From: Zizania palustris
Lineage: Eukaryota; Streptophyta; Magnoliopsida; Poales; Poaceae
Reading direction: 5' to 3'
Assembly: GCA_019279435.1 (NCBI GenBank)
Contig: JAAALK010000286.1
Location: 32,735,712-32,799,711 of the forward strand
Length of the DNA: 64,000 nt
Shown: positions 52,621 through 63,416 of the stretch, in pieces
Numbering within the stretch: position 1 is the stretch's first letter
Layout of the letters: every line of letters begins with the position of its first letter
Position numbers and translations under genes: made by a program
Notes under the pieces: model-generated
The model's input: only the letters and a program-made list of their open reading frames with translations
Database searches by the model: none
Told to the model about the DNA's origin: nothing

Positions 52621-54122
52621 TAGTGAGTAGCGATGATGAAACTTGGTGGGAGGTGAAGCTCAACGGTGGATCCAGACACAGGGCCTACATGCTATTTTGG
52701 CATCCGCTTAGGTGTCACGGTCATTGAGCTTGTCGTCAATTCCATATCTAGACCGGTATCGTTTAACACCGATTTTGAGAACACTATAAAATATTATAGC
52801 TATTATTTTTTTAAATAAGATTTCGAATGTGTAGGTAGGATTAACTTTTTTATGTTTTTATTGTCTCTGCGGGACAACTTAAAATAATTGAGATTATAAT
52901 ATAATATTAATTAATGGATAAGCAGGGGAGTTGAATGGTTTTAGTTATTAATTATGTGGTCTGATTATTACTTAATCGACTATAATTGTTTTGTTTGACA
53001 TTTGATTCACCTTTTACTTTAAATATAAGTTATCGCAAATTTTGGAAAGAATTGTTGTAGTAAAAGAGAGGAGGTATGTTAGGATTTGTCAGATACAGTA
53101 GTTGAAGAACTATGTTACCACCGTTACAATCTATTATAAATACTCTGATAGTTAGTAAAAAAAATGCGGTTACCAAATTAACCATTATTTTGCTCGTTTT
53201 GGCAGCGATCGATAACCCAAAGCGTATTAAAAAAATTCATTATTACTTAAAATTAGATAAATATATCTCTATTGTTATAACACGCGAATTTCGTCCACAT
53301 CCACAGGCTCACCTCCTCGCGTAGTCGCGCAGCGCCACAACCTCTCGTGTGTAGGCGCGCAGCGCCGCAACCGCCCTCCCTATGCGCCTATCCGCAAGGA
53401 AGGTTTCTAGTTTCTACCGCATCTACTTTCTATTCTTTTATAAAAGAAACCAACGACAGAAAATTGTCGATCTCATTACGATTCATCGAATGAAACTAAT
53501 GTTTAATACTAAAAAGGGAATTATTTTGACGTGGTCTTCGTAACCACGGTTCCCGATCAATCATACGAGCAACAAATCAAAAGGTCAAAAATTTGGAGAA
53601 TATGATCAACGTTTGTATTATCAAATATTTTCTTCTGAATTTTTTAGATATTACACATTTAGCCCAGTTACTTGTATTTATTAATTTACTTTGAGATGCG
53701 CACTAGGGTTACATGGTAAATATATTTCACTAAGACACCGAGTGATAAAGAACCAACTAGTTAGACAGGTAGCCACCGTCAAACCACCCAACTCTAGACC
53801 TAGCCACCGCCGACTACTAGACCCAGTCACCACTAGTCGTTGCCCACACCCCGCTCGCCCCGTCCTCCACCACCCTAATCGTTGCCCCTATTGGTCGCCC
53901 TCGCCGCCACCTGCACCAGCCGCTACCCCTTCTCTCTTGACACTTCTAACGCCTGCCCCGTCTCATGAGGACATCACTACATAAGATACATACACGCCTT
54001 CTATTGCTTTGCACGAACCAATTACAAAGAGCACGAACATAACAATTAAACTATCACGTAAACTCGTTCTTATGTTCCTCCACTAATGAGTCTAAGAACC
54101 GATTGTTATATAATTATGTAAT
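52621..54122. other. Intergenic, AT-rich with a C-rich segment; no gene seen
   Basis: The open frames of 53112-53324 and 53691-53984 are short, start in low-complexity DNA and show no domain. A short repeat, CGCGCAGCGCC(A/G)CAACC, occurs twice near 53323-53373. The C-rich stretch 53780-53960 is pyrimidine-biased. Nothing supports a gene or RNA. Confidence 0.55.
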
Positions 54123-54524
54123 TGTTATTAGGAATCAAGGAGTGAAACATGAAGGACGTATAAAAGACCCATAAGCACTCGGATCACCGACCAGGGCGAT
54201 CGGGAAATCCGACCGCTATAAGTTCGACCACTAGCTTAATCGGGAGTCAGACTATAAGACTGGTCGGGAGTCAGACTACAAGACCACTCGGGAGTCAAAC
54301 TACAAGACCAGTCGGAAGTGAGACTCTAGATCAATTCAAGTTAGAGTCCAACTAGGTTATACAAGTCACTTGGGTTTAGGATTTATATTAGAGTCCTAAT
54401 AGGATATGACCCATGTTATAGATAGCATCTCATGTTTATAACCTTATAAATAGAGGCCCGCCATCATTGGTAGGATTTAGGTTTTGCTTAGATTAATCTG
54501 TGAGAAAACATTTTCATCAACCCA
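54123..54524 (+). repeat. LTR-like fragment with TATA box
   Basis: The segment starts TGTTATTAGG and ends near TCATCAACCCA. It has a TATAAATA box at 54445-54452 followed by an R/U5-like stretch, and a 24-bp tandem array. It looks like a solo or broken LTR. I found no matching target duplication, so the limits are tentative. Confidence 0.5.
54240..54335 (+). repeat. 24-bp tandem repeat, four units
   Basis: Units start at 54240, 54264, 54288 and 54312, each beginning TCGG(G/A)AGT and containing GACTA(T/C)AAGAC in the first three. The fourth is diverged. Confidence 0.9.
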
Positions 54525-54528
54525 AATT

Positions 54529-54558
54529 TGTAACACCCTGAATTTTTGCCAAATATTA
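54529..54558 (+). repeat. Start of another gypsy-like LTR, cut by copia D
   Basis: TGTAACACCCTGAATTTTTG is a typical start of grass gypsy LTRs and is distinct from the Tekay element's TGTAACACCCCAAATT. Only 30 bp are visible before copia D. The last five bases (TATTA, 54554-54558) should be the target duplication of D. Confidence 0.6.
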
Positions 54559-56537
54559 TGTTGGACCGGAAACGGCGACCAGAGGGGGGGTGAATGGGAG
54601 CTTTTAAAATTTCGGGCTAAAAACTTAGCCTTCGGTTCGGTTCTGTCTTCTGCGGAACAGGCTTCGAACACTACCTTCGAAGATCTGGTTCGGAGGTACT
54701 TCGACACCTTCGAACACAGGCTTCGGAGGAGCAAAAGTTCGAAGCCAAGAAGACTTCGCTCCACTTACAACCCTCGAAAGTCTACTCTGCTAAGTCAGTG
54801 CAGGCTCCGCACACAGGGTGCTTCGAGCAGGCTTCGCACTTCACCCTTCGCAAGAGTGGACAGCCCTCTGAGGACTTCGACCAAATACTTAGCGACAGCA
54901 ACTGGTGCTGGGCTTCGTACGCGAAGGTCTACACGCACACAAAACGGACCACGCTAAGGGCTTCGACACAAGAAGCACTACGGGAAAAGAACAGGGCTTC
55001 GCTAGTAAGCAGCGAGGTCTTGCCTCGAGTTACACAGAGCGACAGCACACTGTAAAGCACACTTCGCGATAAAAACACCCTTCGCCAAGACAGGCTCCGG
55101 TGAACTAATAACTAGCGAGGTATGCAACACGAGCTCAAGCAAAAGCACAAAGAAGCAGGGCTTCGTCGCTTGAACACGGAACACTGAATAAAATGAACTC
55201 AGAATGAATACAGCGAGGTCTGTCTACAGGAGCTCAACAGTAAATGCTCAAAGTGTTAAATGTTACCTACCGAGCCCCCATATTTATAGCCCACGGCTTC
55301 ATCCTAAGGAAGTGACTACTTTACCCCTAGGGTTTACATCCATTTTGTCTCTACAGAACTAAGGGGTACAAAAGGTAGTCCACCTTTATTTTGGAGGCTT
55401 CTCTGTCAGCTGCAGAGGGGACAGTGTCAGCCTTTTTCAGAACAGACAGTGTCAGCCTTTACAGAGTTGACTTCTGGAACCTCCCTTCGCACCGGAGGGT
55501 GCGGAAGCTTCGGCGAGAAGCCTGCAGCCTGTTGGCCTTCGCTCCGCCGAAGAAGTCCTTCGATACAGTGACGGTTTTGAGCCGAAGCCGTCAAAGCCCT
55601 TGTGCCTTCGCACCACCACCTCCGGAGTGGATCACCACGGCTTCGCAGCTACTCCCAGCTCGAACACCGTCCGTCCGTGTACCGAAGCCATGTATGGCCG
55701 AAGCACCACAAATCATCCTCACTCCGAAGCCCCACCTTCGGAGTTCCACCCTTCGAAGTCCCTCCTTCGTCCAAGGCCTCCGCATGAAGCATTCCATGAG
55801 CACTCCGTCGCAGTGCCTCTTCCCGAGCACACTCCTCGACGAGCCTCACCCGGACCATGTCTTCGATGCGCCTCGACTTCTGAGACCTTCGTTGGGCCAC
55901 CTTCGAGTGTCTCCCTCCGGAGCACACTTCGAACTCCTTGCCTCCGCAGAGGACTTGGTCCACCAACTTCGAAATCACTCCATCCGGAGTACCTTCGAAG
56001 TGCCTCACCTCCGAGGACTTTGTCTCGGAGTACCTTCAGCCGGAGCCACGCTCCGCACTCTCTGCCTTCACCTGGCACGCCTCGACCTGAGGACCGACCC
56101 GGACCACCTTCGCAGCCACCGTGACGAAGCTCCCTGCTCCCTTGGCATCAAACCACCCGCTTGACCCAAGTTCACCTGGCTCGAACCCTGTCCGTCGCCT
56201 CCGAAGTCCCTGCGCACCACAGACAAGCAAACAAGTGTATCCAGTACTCCGGAGACCTCTCCGGGTTAACAACCTCCGGCACACACTCCGGTGTACCGCC
56301 CAAAGTACCGAACCCATCGGTACGAACCCAGTCATCGCGTACTGTCGGACCCCTCCGACAGGTACACTCCGCTGCACAGCTGCAGCAAGCAAACACCGAA
56401 CACACTCCGGTGACACACCTCCGAACACCCTTCGGAGGTACCACCTCCGAAGCCCCTCCGGAGGTACCCTTCGAACAGAGGGTAAATAATCCAGTCAATC
56501 ACTCATCACAAACACCGAAACCACCCTTGGTTTCTCA
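54559..56537 (-). repeat. 3' LTR of copia D (1979 bp)
   Basis: Element orientation TGAGAAACC (56537) to GGTCCAACA (54559). The same family as the B LTRs but clearly diverged, with a different layout of the CTCCGAAG hairpin repeats near 56420-56475. Confidence 0.95.
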
Positions 56538-56549
56538 ATCTCCCCCTTG
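56538..56549 (-). other. Polypurine tract of copia D
   Basis: The minus strand reads AAGGGGGAGAT next to the LTR start, identical to that of B. Confidence 0.92.
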
Positions 56550-57722
56550 ATGAGTGCATTGACAACCAAATCCAAGTTCAAGAAAATTTAAAAAAATTTC
56601 AGCACACAAGTGACCATAAAAACTCAGAAAAGAGCCAAAGCATGTCACTTGATAAAAGAAATTTTCTCCCCCTTTGTAGAAGAGTAAAAGCCCCTTCGGC
56701 AAAACTCCCTTTGGATAAAAACTCCCCCTGAGTTGAGCAAATTTTTCTCCCCCTTTATGTCAAAAATCTCCCCCTTCTTCGAAATGATGCCTTCTTGCGG
56801 CAGAGAACATAGCAAATCTCTCCGGAATTTCTCCCCCTTTGGCAATGCAAGCATCAAGGGGCATTCAAAAGATGCAAAGCTTCGAAATGAATAGAATTGC
56901 AAGGACATATAATGCAAAAATATGCCAAAATTAACACAGATGATCATGTGCTCAGCTCAATTTAACAATCTGTGAAACAAGATGATGGCATGTGATTTTG
57001 TCATTTTAAGATAAAAGCATCACCACTTAATCATAGCAGCTAGACATGTAAAGGCAAGGACTGCGCAAAGCTACCAAATTCTACCCTAGACAGACAAGTC
57101 TTGTTCAAAAGGAGCTGTGAAAGCAAACTTGAAGAGCAATTAATTTTGTTGTTCTTTTTCTTAATGCCAGGGGTTATTTGTTTGTCCACCTTATACTTTC
57201 CAATCAAGCCAAGCCTAGGCATGAAAGCCATCTGAAGCTTAAGGCGGTGATTTTGGCATACACTATACTATCCCAGTTCAGACCAAAGTGCAATGGTAAG
57301 CAGTCTAGAATAGAGTAGTGCGACAAACAAACCCTCCTGGATCTTTTTATTTAAACCAGACAAATCATGGATTTTTGATTTTGATTCAGATAAATGAAAT
57401 ATTTTGGTGAATATCCATGAATAAAGAACACAATTTTTCAAGTTGCAAATTTTAGCATCCAAGGAACAGTGTCTTGCTGTCAAGTAGATAAAAGATAGCT
57501 AAAAGCAGTCCACCCAAAACAAGCTAGATACAAGATTATGCGGTGAGCAAGTTTTGATTTTTAGAAAATAAAACATCATGCACAATCAATGTTCCAGACA
57601 TATTTCATAGAGCTGAGCTGTCATGATTTCTTTGAATTAAAAGCAGGCATATAATAGCAAAAGATGTAAGTGCAATTCCACACATAATGAGCATATGCAA
57701 GACAATTAAAATCAGCTCCCCC
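56550..57722 (-). other. Copia D non-coding region between pol and 3' LTR
   Basis: The counterpart of 23279-24448 in B. CTCCCCCTTT-type motifs on the plus strand at about 56667-56850 are repeated polypurine tracts on the element strand. No envelope-like frame. Confidence 0.85.
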
Positions 57723-60700
57723 TCACAAAATGCCGTAAGGGTGACAAATGCCAAGTTCCCCACGCAAGTAAGCAAATCGAGATGCATCAAGGGGTTTTGT
57801 AAAAATGTCGGCAAGCTGGTGTTGGGTATCAACATATTGAAGTTCAATATCACCCTTCTCATTGTTATCTCTGAGAAAATGATACCGTACATCAATGTGT
57901 TTGGTTCTGGAGTGCTGAACCGGGTTGTTTGCAATACAAATAGCACTAGTGTTATCACAGAAAAGTGGAACACTCTTATAATCTAACCCGAAATCCCGCA
58001 AAGTGGAAACCATCCACAAAATCTGAGAGCAACAGCTAGCTGCAGCAACATATTCGGCCTCAGCCGTCGATTGTGCAACACTAGACTGTTTGCGGGAAGA
58101 CCAGCAAACCAGAGACGTACCCAGAAAATGACAAGTACCAGAGGTACTCTTCCTATCAATTCTACACCCAGCAAAATCCGCATCTGAATAACCTCTAAGA
58201 CATAAAGATGAAGATGATGAGTACCATATGCCAAATTCAAGGGTGTGTTTGAGATACCTTAGAATGCGCTTAACCGCTTGGCGGTGCGAAGCTCGTGGTG
58301 AAGCCTGAAAACGAGCGCACAGACATACTGCGAAGTGTATGTCCGGCCTCGTGGCAGTCAAATAGAGGAGGGAGCCGATCATGCTTCGGAACTCCTTCTG
58401 ATCTACGGCTTCTCCATCTTCGTCAGGGTCCAATGCTACAGATGTAGCCATTGGAGTGGCGAGGGGCTTCGCATCGGACATGTCGAATTTCTTGAGCAGG
58501 TCCTTGGTGTACTTTGTCTGGTGGACAAAAGTACCTTGTTTGCTTTGCTTGATTTGCAAACCAAGGAAAAAGGTGAGTTCACCCATCATTGACATTTCAA
58601 ACTCCCTGCTCATGGTATCTGCAAACTCGGCAACTAAAGCATGAGAAGAGCCACCAAAGATGATATCATCCACATAAATCTGAACTAGGAGGAAATCTTT
58701 GCCATGCTTGAGAGTAAACAAAGTTTTATCAACAGAGCCCATTAAATACCCTCGCTCAAGCAGAAAAGACTTAAGTCTATCATACCACGCCCGAGGGGCC
58801 TGCTTGAGTCCATAAAGAGCCTTATGAAGTTTAAGGACTTTATGTGGGTACTTGGGGTTTTCAAAACCAGGGGGTTGTTTTACATAAACATCTTCACCTA
58901 TGAAGCCATTAAGAAAAGCACTTTTGACATCCATTTGATAGAGTTTGAATCCCCGGGATGTCGCAAAGGCAAGCAAAATCCTAATGGCCTCAAGGCGAGC
59001 AACAGGTGCAAAAGTTTCAGTAAAATCAATCCCTTCTAGTTGAGAAAAGCCCTGAGCTACAAGTCTAGCCTTATTTCTAACAATTGTCCCATCCTCCCCT
59101 TGTTTATTTTTGAAAATCCATTTTGTTCCTATGAAATGAACATTTGGTGGAGGATCAACTAAAGTCCAGACTTGATTTCTTTCAAAATTCTCAAGCTCTT
59201 CATGCATGGCATTGATCCAACTAGAATCAGAAAGTGCATGACTAACATCTAAGGGCTCGAAAGAAGCAACAAAAGCAGCATTAGTGAAATGGGCATGAGA
59301 ACGAGTTACCCTTTGATCAAGCTCACCAATGATCTGCTCGGGAGGGTGCATCCTTTGGACATGATGTGGAGCCTCGCGGCGGGATGCAGTCTCCCCCTCA
59401 ACTTGTGCGTTGGAGTGGTCCAAGATGACCGATGTTGAGGTAGTCGCTTCGGGACCTCGTGCCGAAGTAGAAGAAGCGGGGTCAGCTTCGGGGGTCGATG
59501 TCGAGGGTAGTAGGGGTTCATCCTCGAATTCTCCGGGATCTTCGTCTTCGAATAAGGTCTGTTCCATGTCGTGTTCATTAGCCTGTTCAAAAGCAGAACT
59601 AACAGAGGGGGTTGATTCATCAAAAGTCACATCACATGACTCGATGACAGTGTTAGTCTCCAAATTATAAACACGATAGGAATGACCATGAGTAGTATAA
59701 CCCAAAAAGATCCCGTCAGAAGATCGCGACTCAAATTTATCTAAATTTCCACGTTTTAGAATGAAGCAGCGACAGCCAAAAACTCGAAGATGAGTAACCT
59801 TGGGCTGTCTCCCAAAACGTAGTTCATAAGATGTCAAGTTTAAAATTGAGCGCAAGAAAATTCGGTTTGAGATGTAACATGCTGTGTTCATGGCCTCAGC
59901 CCAGAATTTTCTAGGAGTCCTATGCTCATCAAGCATCGTCCTAGCCATCTCAACCAAAGTGCGGTTTTTCCTCTCAACAACACCGTTCTGTTGAGGAACC
60001 CGCGGAGCAGAGAATTGATGTTCTATGCCATGCTCCATGCAAAAGTCAACAAAGAGACTATTTTTGAACTCGGTGCCATTATCGCTTCGAATGAATTTTA
60101 ATGCACCAGGGAGTTCAGTGAACAGTCTCAAAGCCAAGCTCCGAAAGTGTGAAAACACTTCATCCTTGCTGGCAAGAAAGAAGACCCAAGAGTAGCGAGA
60201 GTAATCGTCGACAATAACAAGTACATACCACTTGCCGCCTAAAGAACTAACCCGAGAAGGACCTACAGTGTCCATGTGGAGAAGTTCTCCGGGCTGTTCA
60301 GTCATCACCGTGGTGACTGGCGAATGCGAAGCGGCAATCATTTTTCCATGTCGACAAGGAGCGCAAACTAAATTCTTCTCAAACTTGAGCTTAGGCAATC
60401 CTCGGATCAAGCCTAGGGCGCTCAAACGAGCGAGCAACTCAAAGCTCATATGCCCTAGTCTCCTATGCCACTTCCAAAGCTCAGAAGTCGAATGTGCAAC
60501 AAGACAATGAGAAGAGCCAGACGACTCTGAAAAATCAGCTCCAAAAACTCTCCCAACCCTAAAGATCTTACACACCACAACGCCATCAGAATTGAGCACT
60601 TGCGAAGTATCGCGATGAAATCGCACTTCGAAGCCCTCATCAAGCAACTGAGATACAGACAGCAAATTGTATCCCAGGTTCTCAACCAAAGCAACATCTT

Positions 60701-60875
60701 TGAGAGTGAAGTTCGAATTAATTCTTACCACACCTTTACCTTTCACTCTACTCCTTCGATTGTTTCCGAAGGTGATATGTTCCCTTTGCTTGGTTGTGGT
60801 GAGGCTGGAGAACCAATTTGCATCTCCGGTCATGTGGCGCGAACAACCGGAGTCCATGATCCACGTGCCCTCCAA
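57723..60875 (-). CDS. Copia D pol polyprotein, intact frame of about 1050 codons
   Basis: Protease (WIMDSGCSRHMTG), pre-integrase zinc region (HRRLGHMSFE, CAPCRHGK), integrase core (LLHMDTVGP, IRSDNGTEF, PQQNGVVERKNRT), RT (RLVAQGFSQ, LYGLKQAPRAWY, IYVDDIIFGGS) and RNase H (YSDADFAGCRIDRKSTSG, AEAEYVAAASCC, HQLADIFTKPLD) are all present with catalytic residues. No ATG lies at the start; the frame opens after a TAG just upstream (about 60895), so it is probably made from gag by recoding or from another RNA. It lies in the -1 frame relative to gag. All domains look functional, but activity is not shown by sequence. Confidence 0.93.
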   Translation of the reverse strand: MEGTWIMDSGCSRHMTGDANWFSSLTTTKQREHITFGNNRRSRVKGKGVVRINSNFTLKDVALVENLGYNLLSVSQLLDEGFEVRFHRDTSQVLNSDGVVVCKIFRVGRVFGADFSESSGSSHCLVAHSTSELWKWHRRLGHMSFELLARLSALGLIRGLPKLKFEKNLVCAPCRHGKMIAASHSPVTTVMTEQPGELLHMDTVGPSRVSSLGGKWYVLVIVDDYSRYSWVFFLASKDEVFSHFRSLALRLFTELPGALKFIRSDNGTEFKNSLFVDFCMEHGIEHQFSAPRVPQQNGVVERKNRTLVEMARTMLDEHRTPRKFWAEAMNTACYISNRIFLRSILNLTSYELRFGRQPKVTHLRVFGCRCFILKRGNLDKFESRSSDGIFLGYTTHGHSYRVYNLETNTVIESCDVTFDESTPSVSSAFEQANEHDMEQTLFEDEDPGEFEDEPLLPSTSTPEADPASSTSARGPEATTSTSVILDHSNAQVEGETASRREAPHHVQRMHPPEQIIGELDQRVTRSHAHFTNAAFVASFEPLDVSHALSDSSWINAMHEELENFERNQVWTLVDPPPNVHFIGTKWIFKNKQGEDGTIVRNKARLVAQGFSQLEGIDFTETFAPVARLEAIRILLAFATSRGFKLYQMDVKSAFLNGFIGEDVYVKQPPGFENPKYPHKVLKLHKALYGLKQAPRAWYDRLKSFLLERGYLMGSVDKTLFTLKHGKDFLLVQIYVDDIIFGGSSHALVAEFADTMSREFEMSMMGELTFFLGLQIKQSKQGTFVHQTKYTKDLLKKFDMSDAKPLATPMATSVALDPDEDGEAVDQKEFRSMIGSLLYLTATRPDIHFAVCLCARFQASPRASHRQAVKRILRYLKHTLEFGIWYSSSSSLCLRGYSDADFAGCRIDRKSTSGTCHFLGTSLVCWSSRKQSSVAQSTAEAEYVAAASCCSQILWMVSTLRDFGLDYKSVPLFCDNTSAICIANNPVQHSRTKHIDVRYHFLRDNNEKGDIELQYVDTQHQLADIFTKPLDASRFAYLRGELGICHPYGIL

Positions 60876-60916
60876 GCCTCGACCTGTCGCCTACATATGA
60901 TAAAACGTCTCGATCG

Positions 60917-63352
60917 CTAAGTGCTGGGGTGAGTAAAATAATGACGAGGCATCCAGCACTGAGTGACACGAGTAGTAGGCACAGTAAAAGTAGACGGTCT
61001 ACGCACATGAAAATCAGCATGATGCAAAGTGCGAGGTCTACCTACATGCAAAGAACACAAAGCATGACGAGGTCTCCTACTCTGACGAGGTACAAAGCTA
61101 CTCGCCCGAGGTCTACCACCATATGGAACATGGTGAACACCTTGAGGAGCAAAACCTCTCCGAGAAGCACGAGGAGCCTCGAAAACAGGACGAGAGTAAT
61201 ACTCAGACTCATGCATACCTAAAGATGGGTAATGCATGTCCTGATAGCTCATCGCCTGTGCACGTCGCTCATCCTTGATGCGACGGAAACAGAAACCAAT
61301 CAAATGACCCGCCCGCTGACAATAAGAACAATGAAACACTCTCCTGGGGGCACTCTCATGGGTCACCGGAGCAACTCTCACAGGCTCCTTGGGTTTCTTT
61401 TGAGTGGTTTTCTTGAGAGGATTTTTCTTGGCAGGAGGAGTGGTTTTCTTTGGTGGATGGGTAGGCTTTTTGGCTGATGGGGTGTCCAACTGAGCTCTCT
61501 CTTTCTCTAGGGTGGTGGGAGAGGTGAAAACAGTTTTGGTCTTACTGTCTGAAGCTATCCTCTCAAAACCCAAACCTAGAGCTACCCCGGCTCTGTCAGC
61601 ACACAACTTGGTCTTGGCCAAGAGCAAATCCATCCTACCCTTCCCCTCAGTGCATTTATTTACCACAGAAAGAAGGTATTCATTTTCGGACATGAGGTTT
61701 TCAGCTCGCTCTCTGACAGTGCCTAGCTGGTCCTTAAGGGTAATGCAAGTGTCACAAACAGGTTGCACATCCTTAGAACTACCGGCCCTCTCCAATCTAG
61801 CCTCTAAATCATGAACATGCTTATCACGTAAATTAATGCTATCGCGTAATAAACAGCAGTTCATGCAATCAATAACATCATGAGGTCTAGAATCCACCTC
61901 CAAAAGCTGCTTCTGTGCAGTCTCAAGCTCAGAGAGAGTTTGAGCATGTACAGAGCGCAACTGAGCAAGCTCACTCATGACAACAGAACATGATTCACAA
62001 TCAGCATCATCATATTTAGACTTAAGCAAGGCATATTCAGTAGATACAGATTCTAGCCTAAGTCTAAGGTCTTTTCTTTCTCTAGCGGCTTGCACAAGCA
62101 ATCTATCCTGACCTAGCACAACTTCATTCAGCTCATCTAATTTAATTAGAAGCTGGTGAGATGATAGGTTTACCTCAGATGAGTCAAGCTCATCGCCGCT
62201 GTGATCGCTGTCGGCCATGAAGCAAAGGCCGGTGAAGTCACGTCCCTTCTTGTCCTTCTTGTCCTCCTTCCTTGGGGACTCCTCCTCCTCAGAGCTCGAC
62301 TCCTCAGTTGAGGAAGTGTCGATGTCGCTGAGAGCAGCAACAAAGGCTCTGGAAGCGGCCTTGGCTACTTTCTTAGCCATCTTGCCGCGCTTGCCCTTCA
62401 CAAAGGGCTTCCTCTCCTTTTTGTGGAATTTGGGGCGGTCACTCTCATCTCTCTTTTTGACCTTGGGGCAATTGGCCTTAATGTGAGAGGTGTCGCCACA
62501 TTCATAACAGCCACTAAAACCACTTCTCCTCTGATCCCGTCTCTCATGATGAAAGCGGGTGAACCTCCGGGCAATGAGAGCAAGCTCGTCATCAGCTAGA
62601 GTGTCCACCTGCTCCTTTGTGACGGAGACCAGGGAGGACAAAGCAAAGCCATCTGCAAAAACACAAGTGCCTGATGTGCTTGGTTCTGCAGTGGTGCCAC
62701 GGCTAGTGCTAGAAACCAATGCCAATGGCTGTGGCAAAGAGCTTCTGTGCACTGCAAGAGATGCCTTGGCAATCTCTGTGGACTTTAGCTTGCTAAAGAG
62801 TTCATCACAGGTCAATGTGTCATAGCCTGTGGACTCCTCAATGCTGGATATCTTCACCTCCCATATGCTACGGTCAAGAGCATAGAGAAGCTTGATAGCC
62901 CTATCGTGATCACTGTAAGCAAGCGTCCCGTTGGATCGCAAGTTACTCACTATCGCGTCAAAGCGAGAAAACATGGCATCTACAGATTCACCAGGTGCCT
63001 GCACAAACAGCTGATATTGTTGATTGTAGGTGCTTTGGCGCCTGGCCTTGATCTGAGCAGAGCCCTCATGAAAGACAGTGAGTGTTGTCCAAATCTCCCT
63101 AGCAGTCCTAAGGTGCTGTACCCTATCGAACTCACTCCGACTCAAACCAATGAACAGTATGTTCCTTGCCTTCGAGTTGGCAATATACTGATCTTTTTCG
63201 GTTTGAGTGGTGCGGGTATCAGGGATGGAGTATTGTGAGTCCACAATCTCCCAAATTGCATTTCCTTGGCTTAACAAGTAAGCCTCCATGCGCACCTTCC
63301 AGTATGCAAAATCTGTCCCATCGAACAGAGGAATTTTACTGCCTCTATCCAT
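60917..63352 (-). CDS. Copia D Gag, intact, 811 aa
   Basis: ATG at 63352, 51 bp after the primer site. Copia Gag core at residues 1-210 (FAYWKVRMEAYL, AREIWTTL, VQAPGESV), first knuckle CYECGDTSHIKANC near residue 280, Ser/Glu/Lys-rich segment, long heptad-rich helical region (about 380-590) with several CX2C pairs (for example CESC, CMNC, CDTC), Pro/Lys-rich stretch, and second knuckle CSYCQRAGHLIGFC near residue 673. The tail is Arg/His/Pro-rich. It ends with TAG at 60917-60919. Unusually long, as for A1, which fits Sireviruses. Confidence 0.93.
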   Translation of the reverse strand: MDRGSKIPLFDGTDFAYWKVRMEAYLLSQGNAIWEIVDSQYSIPDTRTTQTEKDQYIANSKARNILFIGLSRSEFDRVQHLRTAREIWTTLTVFHEGSAQIKARRQSTYNQQYQLFVQAPGESVDAMFSRFDAIVSNLRSNGTLAYSDHDRAIKLLYALDRSIWEVKISSIEESTGYDTLTCDELFSKLKSTEIAKASLAVHRSSLPQPLALVSSTSRGTTAEPSTSGTCVFADGFALSSLVSVTKEQVDTLADDELALIARRFTRFHHERRDQRRSGFSGCYECGDTSHIKANCPKVKKRDESDRPKFHKKERKPFVKGKRGKMAKKVAKAASRAFVAALSDIDTSSTEESSSEEEESPRKEDKKDKKGRDFTGLCFMADSDHSGDELDSSEVNLSSHQLLIKLDELNEVVLGQDRLLVQAARERKDLRLRLESVSTEYALLKSKYDDADCESCSVVMSELAQLRSVHAQTLSELETAQKQLLEVDSRPHDVIDCMNCCLLRDSINLRDKHVHDLEARLERAGSSKDVQPVCDTCITLKDQLGTVRERAENLMSENEYLLSVVNKCTEGKGRMDLLLAKTKLCADRAGVALGLGFERIASDSKTKTVFTSPTTLEKERAQLDTPSAKKPTHPPKKTTPPAKKNPLKKTTQKKPKEPVRVAPVTHESAPRRVFHCSYCQRAGHLIGFCFRRIKDERRAQAMSYQDMHYPSLGMHESEYYSRPVFEAPRASRRGFAPQGVHHVPYGGRPRASSFVPRQSRRPRHALCSLHVGRPRTLHHADFHVRRPSTFTVPTTRVTQCWMPRHYFTHPST

Positions 63353-63402
63353 GTCGCCAACAGATCACAAAACCGGTTAAGGTCAACTGGTGATCTTAAC
63401 CT

Positions 63403-63414
63403 GCTCTGATACCA
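63403..63414 (-). other. Primer-binding site of copia D (initiator tRNA-Met)
   Basis: TGGTATCAGAGC on the minus strand, two bases from the LTR end at 63417. Confidence 0.95.
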
Positions 63415-63416
63415 AT

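Noticed and set aside
53112..53984. Two short plus-strand frames in the intergenic DNA
   Set aside because: No domain, no start context or splice support, and one is a C-rich low-complexity reading.
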